In this document: one piece after another, positions 7,834 to 17,496 of the stretch | How positions within the stretch are numbered: position 1 is the first letter of the stretch | Layout: every line of letters begins with the position of its first letter | NCBI GenBank assembly: GCA_002381695.1 | Contig: DFXM01000007.1 | Location: 1-38,407, forward strand | DNA length: 38,407 bases | Direction of reading: 5' to 3' | Origin: Clostridium sp. UBA4108 | GTDB lineage: Bacteria > Bacillota > Clostridia > Clostridiales > Clostridiaceae | The notes under the pieces: generated by a model | What the model saw: only the letters and a program-made list of their open reading frames with translations | What the model was told of the DNA's origin: nothing | Databases searched by the model: none | Made by a program: the position numbers and the translations under genes

Positions 7834-10800
7834 GTGGGCACAATGCATTTTGGATTAGATATAGGTTCTACTACAGTAAAGTTGGTAGTTATTAATGAAA
7901 GTAATAAAATAATTTATAGTAACTATAAGAGACATTATTCTAATATTAGAAGTAGTATTTATGAACTATTAAAAGAAGCGATTGAAGTTATTTATTGTAA
8001 TAATATAACAATAACTATAACAGGTTCTGGTGGACTTTCAATTTCAAAATGGTTAGATGTAACATTTGTTCAAGAAGTAATAGCTTGTAGTATAGCTGTA
8101 GAAAAATATATTGAAGAAACTGATGTAGCTATAGAGCTTGGTGGAGAAGATGCAAAAATAACCTATTTTAGAGATGGAGTTGAGCAGAGGATGAATGGTA
8201 CCTGTGCTGGTGGGACAGGGGCATTTATTGATCAAATGGCAATTCTTTTAGAAACAGATGCTGAAGGGTTAAATAATTTGGCCAAAGAACATAAGATTAT
8301 TTATCCAATAGCAGCAAGGTGTGGAGTGTTTGCTAAAACTGATATCCAGCCACTTCTAAATGAAGGTGCTAGAAGAGAAGATATTGCAGCATCAATTTTT
8401 CAATCAGTAGTAAATCAAACTATTAGTGGATTAGCTTGTGGTAGACCAATTAGAGGTAGGATAGCTTTTCTAGGAGGTCCTCTTTATTATTTGTCAGAAC
8501 TTAGAAATAGGTTTATAGAAACTTTAAAGATAAAAGAGGAAAATATAATTTTCCCAGAAAATTCAAATATATTTGTAGCATTAGGTGCGGCCTTATACTC
8601 TAAGGAACAAAAAGTAATAAATATTGAGAGATTAAAGGATAAGATTGAAAAAATAAATAACTATGAAGTTCAAGAAGTAGTAAGACTTAAACCGCTATTT
8701 TCTAGCTCAGAAGAGTTACAATGTTTTAAAGAAAGACATAATAAGAGTAAGGTTAAAAGAAAAGATATAAAAGATTATTCAGGAAGAGTATTTTTGGGCT
8801 TAGATGCAGGGTCTACTACTACAAAAGGAGTTTTAATATCTGAAGAAGGAGAATTATTGTATTCATATTATGGAAGTAATAATGGGGATCCACTATCTCA
8901 AGCGGGTAAGATTTTAAAAGAGATGTATAAGGCTATAAATCCTAATATTACTATAGCGGGAGCTACAGTTACAGGTTATGGTGAAGGTTTAATTAAGACA
9001 GCTTTTAAAATGGATTTTGGTGAAATAGAAACCATTGCCCATAAAAGAGCAGCAGAATTCTTCCTTCCAGAAGTGGATTTTATTTTAGATATAGGTGGTC
9101 AGGATATGAAATGCTTAAGAATTGAGGATGGAGTAATTGAAGGCGTTATGCTTAATGAGGCTTGTTCTTCAGGATGCGGCTCTTTTATTGAATCTTTTAG
9201 TAAATCCTTAAGTGTACCTATAGAGACATTTGTAGATGAGGCTATAAAAAGCGAAAAGCCAGTAGATTTAGGATCAAGATGTACTGTATTTATGAACTCT
9301 AGAGTAAAGCAAGCTCAAAAAGAAGGAGCTACCCTTGGGGACATTGCAGCAGGACTTTCTTATTCTGTTATTAAGAATGCGCTTCATAAAGTAATTAGAA
9401 TCAGAAATCCAAAAGACATGGGTAAAAATATTATTGTGCAAGGAGGAACTTTTTATAATGATGCAATTCTTAGGGCTTTTGAATTAATCTCTGAGAGAGA
9501 GGCCATAAGACCAGATATTGCAGGATTGATGGGAGCATTTGGGGCAGCTTTAATTGCAAGGGAGAAAAGTCACAAGGATTCTATAACATCACTTATATCA
9601 AAAGATGAACTAGATAATTTTACTGTTAACACCGATATGAAGAGGTGTAGAGGATGTGGAAACAATTGTTTATTAACCATAAACAAATTTTTCAATGGCA
9701 AAAGCTTTATATCAGGAAATAGATGTGAAAAAGGTGGTAGTAATATAGAAAAGGATAACAAGCTACCAAATTTATTTCAATATAAATATGATAGATTATT
9801 TAATTATGAAACTATACCTAGGAATGAAGCACAAAGAGGTGTAGTAGGTATACCTAGAGTTCTAAATATGTATGAAAATTATCCTTTTTGGCATAGTTTT
9901 TTTAGTGAATTGGGTTTTTCAATTCAGCTTTCTAGTAGATCTTCTAAAGAGATTTACGAATTAGGAATAGAAACAATACCTTCAGAATCAGCCTGTTATC
10001 CTGCTAAATTAAGTCATGGTCATATTATAGATTTAATAAATAAAAAGGTAGATTTTATATTTTATCCTTGTGTTTTTTATGAGCAAAAGGAACAACAGGG
10101 AGCACAAAATCAATATAATTGTCCTATGGTTATATCTTATCCAGAAGTTATAAAAAATAATATTGATTATTTGGCTGAAAGTAATGTGAAGTTTCTAAAT
10201 CCATTTTTAAGTTTCCATAATAAATCTTTATTAAAAGAAGCATTATATAAGGCCTTTAAAGAATTTAATATTTCTAAAGTAGAAATTGGGAAGGCAGTAA
10301 ATTGCGCTTGGGAAGAGGATATAAGGTTTAAGCAAGATATTAAAGACAAAGGCGAAGAAGCTTTAAAATATTTGAAAGAGAATAATAAAAAGGCTATTGT
10401 TTTAGCGGGAAGGCCTTATCATATAGATCCGGAAATTAATCATGGCATTGATAAGCTTATCACTAGTTTTGGTATGGGAGTTTTAACTGAGGATTCTGTA
10501 GCACATCTTTCAGAGGTAGAGAGACCTCTTCGAGTAGTGGATCAATGGACCTATCATTCAAGACTTTATGCTGCGGCTAGTTTTGTAGCAAAAGAAGAAA
10601 ATGTGGAGCTTATCCAATTAAACTCCTTTGGATGTGGACTAGATGCAGTTACTACAGATCAAGTTCAAGAAATATTAAAAAGTACAGGTAAGATATACAC
10701 TCTAATAAAAATAGATGAAGTAAATAACTTAGGTGCAGTGAGAATAAGAATACGTTCTTTAAAAGCTGCTATGGAACAAAGAGAAAAGAAAAAGGTAAAA

Positions 10801-12108
10801 TTAACAATTGCAGAAAAATGTGAAAAAAGAATAATATTTACTAAAGAAATGAGAAAGAATCATACTATTATTGCTCCTCAAATGTCTCCAATTCATTTTG
10901 AGTTGTTACAGGTTGCATTAAGTTCTTCAGGATATAATATAGAAGTTCTACCTGCAGTAGATGAAAAAGCAGTAGAAGAAGGACTAAAATATGTAAATAA
11001 TGATGCTTGTTATCCATCAATTATAGTAATTGGACAAATTATTACAGCACTAAAATCAGGTAAATATGATCTTAATAATACATCTGTAGCTATAACTCAA
11101 ACAGGCGGAGGATGTAGAGCAACTAACTATATAGGATTTCTGAGAAAGGCATTAAAAGATATAGGATTAGAGCATATTCCTGTAATATCAATTAATGCAG
11201 GAGGATTAGAGGAGAATCCAGGATTTAAATATTCTTTCAATATGGTAAAGAAAGCTTTAATGGCCATGTTATATGGAGATTTGTTTATGCGTTGTATTCT
11301 AAGAGTAAGACCTTATGAAAAAATCAAAGGTTCTACTAATGAACTTTACAATAAATGGAATGAAATTATTAAGCTACAGATATCCAAAGGAAATTTTAAA
11401 GAACTAAAAAATAATATGGAAGAAGTAGTTAAAGATTTTGATAATTTAGAGATAGTTAACATCCTTAAACCTAAGGTAGGAATTGTAGGAGAGATTTTAG
11501 TTAAATTTCATCCTACAGCTAACAATGGAGCTATTGATATTCTTGAAAGTGAAGGTGCAGAAGTAGTAGTACCAGATCTTATAGATTTCTTCTTATATTG
11601 TGCTCATAACAATTTAGCTAAATATAAAAACTATTTAGGTGGGAAAAAAGGGGAAGTAGTAAGTAAGATATCTATTAATTTTATTGAATATTATAGGAGA
11701 ACCATGAAAATAGCGCTAGAAAGAAGTAATAGATTCTCACCGCCACAATCCATAGAACATTTAGAGAAGTTGGCAGAACAGATACTATCTACTTGTAATC
11801 AATCAGGTGAAGGATGGTTCTTAACTGGTGAGATGATTGAACTTATAGAAAGTGGAGTAAATAATATTATATGTATGCAGCCCTTTGCATGCTTACCTAA
11901 CCATGTTACAGGAAAAGGTATGATTAAAGCATTAAAGAAGAAATTTAAAGATAGTAATATTGTTGCTATTGATTATGATCCAGGTGCAAGTGAAGTTAAT
12001 CAGCTAAATAGAATAAAGCTTATGCTTTCTGTAGCAAATAAAAATTTATATAATGAAGAAAAAATAGCTTTAGAAGAAGTAGCGGCTAATTTAAATGCAG
12101 ATGATTAG
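7834..12108 (+). CDS. Giant 2-hydroxyacyl-CoA dehydratase activase-related protein (two ASKHA ATPase domains plus dehydratase-like C-terminus)
   Basis: A 1424-residue fusion. Two BadF/BcrA/HgdC-type ATPase domains are at about 4-260 (GLDIGSTTVK) and 318-575 (GLDAGSTTTKG). Each has the cluster-region cysteines of HgdC activators: Cys124 (NGTCAGGTGAF) and Cys163 (AARCGVF) in the first; Cys444, Cys448 and Cys483 (NEACSSGCGSF, GSRCTVF) in the second. A Cys4 knuckle follows (Cys605, 608, 612, 631). Residues about 668 onward resemble DUF2229 (GIPRVLNMYENYPFW) and then HgdB-like dehydratase subunit sequence. HgdC uses ATP to push one low-potential electron into a dehydratase; this fused clostridial family is widespread but its substrate is not known to me. 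The start GTG 7834 has GGGGGAG 6 bases upstream; ATG 7843 is an alternative. No separate hgdA/hgdB partner is nearby. Confidence 0.88.
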   Translation: MGTMHFGLDIGSTTVKLVVINESNKIIYSNYKRHYSNIRSSIYELLKEAIEVIYCNNITITITGSGGLSISKWLDVTFVQEVIACSIAVEKYIEETDVAIELGGEDAKITYFRDGVEQRMNGTCAGGTGAFIDQMAILLETDAEGLNNLAKEHKIIYPIAARCGVFAKTDIQPLLNEGARREDIAASIFQSVVNQTISGLACGRPIRGRIAFLGGPLYYLSELRNRFIETLKIKEENIIFPENSNIFVALGAALYSKEQKVINIERLKDKIEKINNYEVQEVVRLKPLFSSSEELQCFKERHNKSKVKRKDIKDYSGRVFLGLDAGSTTTKGVLISEEGELLYSYYGSNNGDPLSQAGKILKEMYKAINPNITIAGATVTGYGEGLIKTAFKMDFGEIETIAHKRAAEFFLPEVDFILDIGGQDMKCLRIEDGVIEGVMLNEACSSGCGSFIESFSKSLSVPIETFVDEAIKSEKPVDLGSRCTVFMNSRVKQAQKEGATLGDIAAGLSYSVIKNALHKVIRIRNPKDMGKNIIVQGGTFYNDAILRAFELISEREAIRPDIAGLMGAFGAALIAREKSHKDSITSLISKDELDNFTVNTDMKRCRGCGNNCLLTINKFFNGKSFISGNRCEKGGSNIEKDNKLPNLFQYKYDRLFNYETIPRNEAQRGVVGIPRVLNMYENYPFWHSFFSELGFSIQLSSRSSKEIYELGIETIPSESACYPAKLSHGHIIDLINKKVDFIFYPCVFYEQKEQQGAQNQYNCPMVISYPEVIKNNIDYLAESNVKFLNPFLSFHNKSLLKEALYKAFKEFNISKVEIGKAVNCAWEEDIRFKQDIKDKGEEALKYLKENNKKAIVLAGRPYHIDPEINHGIDKLITSFGMGVLTEDSVAHLSEVERPLRVVDQWTYHSRLYAAASFVAKEENVELIQLNSFGCGLDAVTTDQVQEILKSTGKIYTLIKIDEVNNLGAVRIRIRSLKAAMEQREKKKVKLTIAEKCEKRIIFTKEMRKNHTIIAPQMSPIHFELLQVALSSSGYNIEVLPAVDEKAVEEGLKYVNNDACYPSIIVIGQIITALKSGKYDLNNTSVAITQTGGGCRATNYIGFLRKALKDIGLEHIPVISINAGGLEENPGFKYSFNMVKKALMAMLYGDLFMRCILRVRPYEKIKGSTNELYNKWNEIIKLQISKGNFKELKNNMEEVVKDFDNLEIVNILKPKVGIVGEILVKFHPTANNGAIDILESEGAEVVVPDLIDFFLYCAHNNLAKYKNYLGGKKGEVVSKISINFIEYYRRTMKIALERSNRFSPPQSIEHLEKLAEQILSTCNQSGEGWFLTGEMIELIESGVNNIICMQPFACLPNHVTGKGMIKALKKKFKDSNIVAIDYDPGASEVNQLNRIKLMLSVANKNLYNEEKIALEEVAANLNADD

Positions 12109-12123
12109 TAATTTAAAAAGCTA

Positions 12124-12151
12124 TTGACAAAATCATCATTATGTATATAAT
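12124..12151 (+). promoter_or_regulatory. Promoter of the valS T-box transcript
   Basis: A perfect TTGACA at 12124-12129, a 16-base spacer and a perfect TATAAT at 12146-12151, only 15 bases after the activase gene stops and just ahead of the T-box leader. Confidence 0.8.
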
Positions 12152-12189
12152 AATATGCAAAGAGTTTAATATAAATATGCTATGATGAA

Positions 12190-12412
12190 GAGGAGTAAAA
12201 ATAGAGATTATTAAGAGAGGGAAACTCATCGGCTGAAAGGTTTCCTATAGGAAGTATTTTGAAGGTAGCTTCGGAGCTTTTTTAGCGAAATTTATAGTAG
12301 CTAAAAACGGTGGTTCTCATCGTTAAAATTAAGAGAGTCTTAGGAATATTTCCCGAGAAATAAAGGTGGTACCACGCGCTGTCGTCCTTTGGATGATAGC
12401 GCTTTTTATTTT
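12190..12412 (+). promoter_or_regulatory. Valine T-box riboswitch leader
   Basis: This leader precedes valS. It has a stem I region (GAGAGGGAAACTC then GGCTGAAAGG), a candidate specifier codon GTA (Val) at 12254-12256 in a GAAGTA context, and the T-box itself AAGGTGGTACCACGC around 12363-12377, which pairs with the uncharged tRNA acceptor end. A terminator overlaps its 3' side. In T-box systems uncharged tRNA stabilises the antiterminator and lets transcription proceed, so valS should rise when charged tRNA-Val falls. Confidence 0.95.
12376..12407 (+). terminator. T-box regulated terminator
   Basis: A stem GCGCT-TCGTCC/GGATGA-AGCGC (12376-12387 with 12391-12402) with a short loop is followed by TTTTT. 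Its 5' arm overlaps the T-box sequence, which is the expected mutually exclusive arrangement. Confidence 0.92.
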
Positions 12413-12471
12413 GAAAAAATACATCTAAATAAAAAACAAAAATATGTTTACATAGAAAGGTAGGAATTGAC

Positions 12472-15114
12472 ATGGATGAAAATAAAAATATAGCAAAAAA
12501 TTACGATCCAAAAGAATTTGAAGAAAGACTTTATAAGTGGTGGGAGGAGAATGGATTTTTCACCCCAAAGGTAGACGAAAATAAGAAACCATATACTATA
12601 ATAATGCCACCACCAAATATAACAGGACAATTGCACTTAGGTCATGCTCTAGATAACACTCTACAAGATATGCTTATAAGAACAAAGAGAATGCAAGGAT
12701 ATAGCACTCTATGGCTTCCAGGACAGGATCATGCAAGTATTGCTACAGAAGTAAGAGTTGAGAAATCTCTACTTAGCAAAGGTCTTAAGAAAAAAGAGAT
12801 GGGCAGAGAAGCCTTCCTAGAAAAAGTTTGGGAATGGACTGATGAATACAGGGATAGAATCAGAACTCAACTTAAAAAAATGGGATGTTCTGCTGATTTT
12901 ACTAGAGAAGCCTTCACTATGGATGAAAATTTAAGCAAGGCTGTTAGAGAAGTGTTTGTTAAGCTTTATAATGATGGTCTTATATATCAAGGAAATAGAA
13001 TAACTAACTGGTGTCCAAAATGTATGACAGCTATTTCAGATGCAGAGATTGAATATGAAGAGCAAGATGGATATTTCTGGCACATTAATTATCCAGTAAT
13101 AGGTAGTGATGAAATAGTTGAGATTGCTACTACAAGACCAGAAACATTGCTTGGAGATACAGCGGTTGCAGTAAATCCTAAAGATAAAAGATACAGTCAT
13201 TTAGTAGGTAGAAAGTTAAGATTACCGTTGGTAGATAGAGAAATAGAAGTAGTTGCTGACGACTATGTTGATATGGAATTTGGAACTGGCTGCGTTAAGA
13301 TAACTCCAGCTCACGATCCTAATGACTATCAAGTAGGTAAGAGACACAACCTTCCAGAAGTGGTTGTAATTGAAGAGAACGGAACAATATCTAAGGGATA
13401 TGGAAAATATTCAGGTCTTGATAGATATGAAGCTAGAAAACTTATGGTTAAAGACTTAGAAGAGCAAGGATACCTTGTAAAAATTAAGAATCACAGCCAC
13501 AACGTAGGAACTCACGATAGATGTAACTGTACTATTGAGCCAATGCTTTCGAAACAATGGTATGTAAAAATGGAACCTCTTGCAAAGCCAGCAGTTAAAA
13601 TTGTAAGAGAAAAAGAAATTAAATTCATTCCAGAAAGATTTGAAAAGATTTACTTTAACTGGATGGAAAATATTCAAGATTGGTGTATTTCAAGACAATT
13701 ATGGTGGGGACATAGAATTCCAGTTTGGTACTGCAAGGACTGTGGAGAAATAATAGTGCAAACAGAGGCACCAACTCAATGTACCAAGTGTAATTCTGAG
13801 AAGCTAGAGCAAGAAAGTGATGTATTAGATACTTGGTTCAGTTCTGCATTATGGCCATTCTCAACTTTAGGTTGGCCTAATAACACAGAGGATTTAAAAT
13901 ATTTCTATCCAACAAGTACACTAGTTACTGGAGGAGACATAATATTCTTCTGGGTTGCAAGAATGATATTCTCAGGTTTGTATAACATGGATGCCATACC
14001 ATTTGAAACAGTGTTTTTTCATGGAATGGTTAGAGATGACCAAGGCAGAAAGATGTCTAAGTCTCTAGATAACGGTGTTGATCCACTAGAGGTTATAGAT
14101 AATTATGGAGCAGACGCACTAAGATTCTCATTAGTTACAGGTAATGCACCAGGAAATGACATAAGATTCTATGAATCAAGAGTTGAAGCTGCAAGAAATT
14201 TTGCCAATAAGATTTGGAATGCTTCAAGATTTGTTATGATGAACTTTAATGAAGAATTAATGGGAAAATATAAAGACTCTAAGAATTATTCAATAGCAGA
14301 TAAGTGGATATTATCTAGATTAAATACAGTAGTTAAGGAAGTAACAGATAATATAGAGAAATTTGAATTAGGAATAGCGCTTCAAAAGATTTATGACTTT
14401 ATGTGGACAGAATTCTGTGATTGGTATATAGAACTTATAAAACCTGCATTGTATAGTGATAATGAAGAAGCTAAGGGAACTACCTTAAATGTATTAAATA
14501 AAGTTTTAATTACAGGGCTTAAGCTTCTACATCCTGTAATGCCATATATTACAGAGGAGATATATACTCACATAACTAAGGAAACAGATTCAATAACTAT
14601 TGCACCTTGGCCGGTATGGGAAGATGAGCTAGAGGATAAGAAGGCTGAAGAATATATGAATTATATTATAGACGCTATCAGAAATACAAGAAATGCAAGA
14701 AGTGAAATGAATGTACCTCCTTCAAGAAAAGCTAAGACTTTTATATTTGCTACAGAAGCTATGGATGCCTTCCATGAGGGGATACCATATTTTGAGAAAT
14801 TAGCTTCAGCTAGTGAGGTTGTAATATTAGAGTCTAAAGAGGAAGCTCCAGAGAATGTAGTATCAGTAGTTTCTAAAGGTGCAGAGATATATATGCCACT
14901 TTTGGAGCTAGTAGATGCAGAAAAAGAGTTAGAGAGATTAAATAAAGAGAAAGCCAAATTAGAAGCTGAAATAGATAGAGTTGAAAAAAAATTAAACAAT
15001 GAGAGATTTGTATCTAAAGCACCACAGGCTGTAGTAGATGAAGAAAAGGCCAAAGGTGAAAAATACAAAGAAATGTATCAAGCTGTACTTGAAAGTATAG
15101 AGAATCTAAAATAA
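12472..15114 (+). CDS. valS: Valyl-tRNA synthetase
   Basis: An 880-residue class I aminoacyl-tRNA synthetase charging tRNA-Val. The HIGH motif appears as HLGH at 55-58 within PPPNITGQLHLGHAL, and KMSKS is at 527-531. The editing domain segment ATTRPETLLGDTAVAV is present, as are zinc-knuckle-like cysteines (CPKC near 183; CKDC and CTKC near 425-445). The C-terminal about 65 residues form the charged coiled coil typical of ValRS. Length is normal for bacteria. It is a single-gene unit with its own promoter, T-box and terminator. AGAAAGG lies about 10 bases before the ATG. Confidence 0.98.
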   Translation: MDENKNIAKNYDPKEFEERLYKWWEENGFFTPKVDENKKPYTIIMPPPNITGQLHLGHALDNTLQDMLIRTKRMQGYSTLWLPGQDHASIATEVRVEKSLLSKGLKKKEMGREAFLEKVWEWTDEYRDRIRTQLKKMGCSADFTREAFTMDENLSKAVREVFVKLYNDGLIYQGNRITNWCPKCMTAISDAEIEYEEQDGYFWHINYPVIGSDEIVEIATTRPETLLGDTAVAVNPKDKRYSHLVGRKLRLPLVDREIEVVADDYVDMEFGTGCVKITPAHDPNDYQVGKRHNLPEVVVIEENGTISKGYGKYSGLDRYEARKLMVKDLEEQGYLVKIKNHSHNVGTHDRCNCTIEPMLSKQWYVKMEPLAKPAVKIVREKEIKFIPERFEKIYFNWMENIQDWCISRQLWWGHRIPVWYCKDCGEIIVQTEAPTQCTKCNSEKLEQESDVLDTWFSSALWPFSTLGWPNNTEDLKYFYPTSTLVTGGDIIFFWVARMIFSGLYNMDAIPFETVFFHGMVRDDQGRKMSKSLDNGVDPLEVIDNYGADALRFSLVTGNAPGNDIRFYESRVEAARNFANKIWNASRFVMMNFNEELMGKYKDSKNYSIADKWILSRLNTVVKEVTDNIEKFELGIALQKIYDFMWTEFCDWYIELIKPALYSDNEEAKGTTLNVLNKVLITGLKLLHPVMPYITEEIYTHITKETDSITIAPWPVWEDELEDKKAEEYMNYIIDAIRNTRNARSEMNVPPSRKAKTFIFATEAMDAFHEGIPYFEKLASASEVVILESKEEAPENVVSVVSKGAEIYMPLLELVDAEKELERLNKEKAKLEAEIDRVEKKLNNERFVSKAPQAVVDEEKAKGEKYKEMYQAVLESIENLK

Positions 15115-15146
15115 AACAATAGGTTAAACTTAAAAATTATATTTTT

Positions 15147-15177
15147 AGAAAAACTCCAGTTATTCTGGAGTTTTTCT
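15147..15177 (+). terminator. valS terminator
   Basis: A perfect 13-bp stem AGAAAAACTCCAG/CTGGAGTTTTTCT with a 5-base loop; the 3' arm supplies the T run. Confidence 0.9.
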
Positions 15178-15242
15178 ATTGTATATAGGAATATAGTAAT
15201 GTAAAATTAGATAGGAAAATTCTATGATTAGGGGGCAATTTT

Positions 15243-16553
15243 ATGAACTATAATGAAGCTATAAATTATATACATGATACGGCTAAATTTGGTAGTAAAC
15301 TAGGATTAGAAAGAACAGAAAAAATTCTGGAGTTATTAGGAAACCCACATAAAAAGGTAAAATGTATACATATCGCAGGAACCAATGGAAAAGGGTCTAC
15401 TACGGCAATGCTTACTAATATTCTTATCAATAGCGGGTATAGAGTAGGATGCTACATATCTCCTTATATTGAAGAATTTGAAGAACGAATACAGATAAAC
15501 AATACGAATATACCTAAGGAAGATTTAGCTCATATTATCACTGAAGTTTCGAGAGCAGTGGATAGTGTAGCAACTATGGGATATGGAAATCCCACTGAAT
15601 TTGAGATAATAACCTGTGCAGGATTTTTATACTTCTATGAGAAAAAGGCTGATTATGCAGTGGTAGAGGTTGGTCTTGGGGGGCGGTTAGATTCTACAAA
15701 TGTTATAGTGCCAGAACTTTCTATAATAACATCTATAAGTTTAGATCATATGAATATATTAGGAGATACAATAGATAAAATTGCCTTTGAGAAGGCTGGT
15801 ATAATTAAAAATGGGATTCCTTTAGTATTGTATCCTCAAGAGCCTATGGCTGAAGAGGTTATTGAGAGAATTGCGTTAGAAAGAAGTTCAGAAGTTATAA
15901 AAGTCAAAAAAAATAATTATAAATTTGTTAATAGCTATGTGGCTGAAGTAAATGGCAAAGATAAAATGTTACAAAACATTATTTATACTACAAAAGAAGA
16001 TAGTTATGATATAGAACTAGGTTTAATTGGAATACATCAAATAGATAATTGCAATGTGGTAATTCATAGCTGTGAGAAATTAAGAGAGTTAGGTGTTAAC
16101 ATAACCAAGGATAGTATGTTAAAGGGCATTAGAGAAATGGTGTGGCCTGGTAGATTAGAAATTATGAGGACTACACCATTAGTAGTAATTGATGGAGCTC
16201 ATAATATAGATGGAATAAAAAAATTAGCAGAGAGTGTAGATAAATATTTTACCTATAACAAGATGATACTTATTATAGGAATTTTAGCTGACAAACAAGT
16301 GAAAGAAATGATAAATATCATAGCACCAAAAGCTGAAAGGGTTATAGCTGTAACACCTCATAGTGAGAGAGCAGAGTTATGCGAGGATTTAAGAGCGGAA
16401 ATAATTAATTATGTTCCGAAATGTGAGGCTATAGCTGATTATGAAGAAGCCTATAAAAGGGCCTTATCCTATTGCCATGAAGATGATTTATTATTAATAT
16501 CAGGTTCCTTATACATGGTAGGAGATATGAGAAAAATAATAAGGCAGCTTTAA
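15243..16553 (+). CDS. folC: Folylpolyglutamate synthase / dihydrofolate synthase
   Basis: A 436-residue Mur-ligase-family enzyme that adds glutamate to folates and, in many bacteria, also to dihydropteroate. The ATP-binding P-loop GTNGKGST is at 46-53, followed by the FolC segments GYISP-like (VGCYISPYIEEFEERIQI), the VVEVGLGGRLDSTNV stretch and the C-terminal DGAHN motif. Length is typical. AGGGGG lies shortly before the ATG. It is followed 61 bases later by the YncE-like gene with no terminator between them, so the two are probably co-transcribed. Confidence 0.95.
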   Translation: MNYNEAINYIHDTAKFGSKLGLERTEKILELLGNPHKKVKCIHIAGTNGKGSTTAMLTNILINSGYRVGCYISPYIEEFEERIQINNTNIPKEDLAHIITEVSRAVDSVATMGYGNPTEFEIITCAGFLYFYEKKADYAVVEVGLGGRLDSTNVIVPELSIITSISLDHMNILGDTIDKIAFEKAGIIKNGIPLVLYPQEPMAEEVIERIALERSSEVIKVKKNNYKFVNSYVAEVNGKDKMLQNIIYTTKEDSYDIELGLIGIHQIDNCNVVIHSCEKLRELGVNITKDSMLKGIREMVWPGRLEIMRTTPLVVIDGAHNIDGIKKLAESVDKYFTYNKMILIIGILADKQVKEMINIIAPKAERVIAVTPHSERAELCEDLRAEIINYVPKCEAIADYEEAYKRALSYCHEDDLLLISGSLYMVGDMRKIIRQL

Positions 16554-16575
16554 AAGTAAAAATTCGTAGCACAAA

Positions 16576-16607
16576 CCCCACTCAATTCATAGTATATGGT
16601 GAGGGGG
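16576..16607 (+). promoter_or_regulatory. Hairpin able to mask the ribosome site of the propeller gene
   Basis: CCCC-A-CTCA (16576-16584) can pair with TGAG-GGGG (16600-16607) around a 15-base loop, with one bulged A. The 3' arm is part of the GAGGGGGGA ribosome site of the following TTG-start gene, so pairing would lower its translation. The pairing is seen in the sequence; regulation is inferred. Confidence 0.4.
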
Positions 16608-16614
16608 GATTCCA

Positions 16615-17496
16615 TTGAGGTACTTATATATTTGTAACACCACAAGAGATTGCATAAATAAAATAGATGCTAACAGTTTTTCCATAGAAGAAAACATAAG
16701 CCTTAAGGGAATAAACCGTGGTAAGATAGGACCACATGGCTTATGTATACAGGGAGAAACATTGTTTACTTCAAATTGTTATGATGGTTCTGTTTCTATA
16801 ATTGATTTAGAATCCTTAAAAAGCGAGAGTTATTATTTAGGAAGAAATTGTAGAGATTTATGTGCTATAGGTAATCATATTTATATAATTTGTGGAGATT
16901 CTAATAATGTTGTTAATTTTGATATATCCAAAAGGGAGATTGTAGAGCTCATACCTTGTGGTAATGCACCTCATAGTATTGATTATTGTAGCAGAACAAA
17001 TCAAATTGTAGTTGCCAATATGAATGATGATAGTATAACCTTATTTGATGCTCTATATGGATGTAATATTAAAAATATAAAAGTTGGGCCGTTTCCTACT
17101 AAGGCTTTAATTAGTAGAAATGGGGATTATATATTAGTATGTGAGAGCAATATGGGGTATTCTGATAAAGGATCTATAAGTATAATTTCTTCTAAAACCT
17201 TTAAACTTATAAATAGAACTCCTGTAGGTAATTGTCCTTTTGATATGCATTGCGATGAGAAATATTGTTATGTGTCAAATTATGGAGAAGGGAGCATATC
17301 TTTAATTGATATGGATAATTTTAAAGAGGTAGACAAAATTAGAATTGGTGGAATGCCTAGAGGTATTGTATGTGACGATGAATTTATGTATGTTGGAGAT
17401 AGCTATAACGATGTGGTATTAAAAATACATAAGAAAAGTAATGGAAAAATAATCATCCCATTGAAGGGAGAACCTACAGGGATGATTTTAAAGTAA
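16615..17496 (+). CDS. YncE-like beta-propeller repeat protein
   Basis: A 293-residue protein built of about six or seven repeated four-stranded blades of the YVTN/YncE type. Recurrent elements are GSVSIIDLESLK, SITLFDALYG, GSISIISSKTFK and GSISLIDMDNFKEVDKI, alternating with PHSIDY / PFDMHC / PRGIVC type turns. No signal peptide is present, so it is probably cytoplasmic. Propellers of this kind are binding scaffolds; the ligand is unknown. The start is TTG 16615 with GAGGGGGGA 6 bases upstream. It ends exactly where the convergent DUF4364 gene ends, with no spacer. Confidence 0.82.
   Translation: MRYLYICNTTRDCINKIDANSFSIEENISLKGINRGKIGPHGLCIQGETLFTSNCYDGSVSIIDLESLKSESYYLGRNCRDLCAIGNHIYIICGDSNNVVNFDISKREIVELIPCGNAPHSIDYCSRTNQIVVANMNDDSITLFDALYGCNIKNIKVGPFPTKALISRNGDYILVCESNMGYSDKGSISIISSKTFKLINRTPVGNCPFDMHCDEKYCYVSNYGEGSISLIDMDNFKEVDKIRIGGMPRGIVCDDEFMYVGDSYNDVVLKIHKKSNGKIIIPLKGEPTGMILK

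Noticed and set aside
7834..12108. Artificial fusion of two or more genes by missed stop codons
   Set aside because: The frame is open throughout, domain order matches a fused activase family known in Clostridia, and no internal ribosome site and start pair interrupts it.
14661..15068. 135-codon open frame on minus inside valS
   Set aside because: It is antisense to the valS coiled coil; its Ser/Phe/Leu-rich composition reflects reversed Glu/Lys codons.
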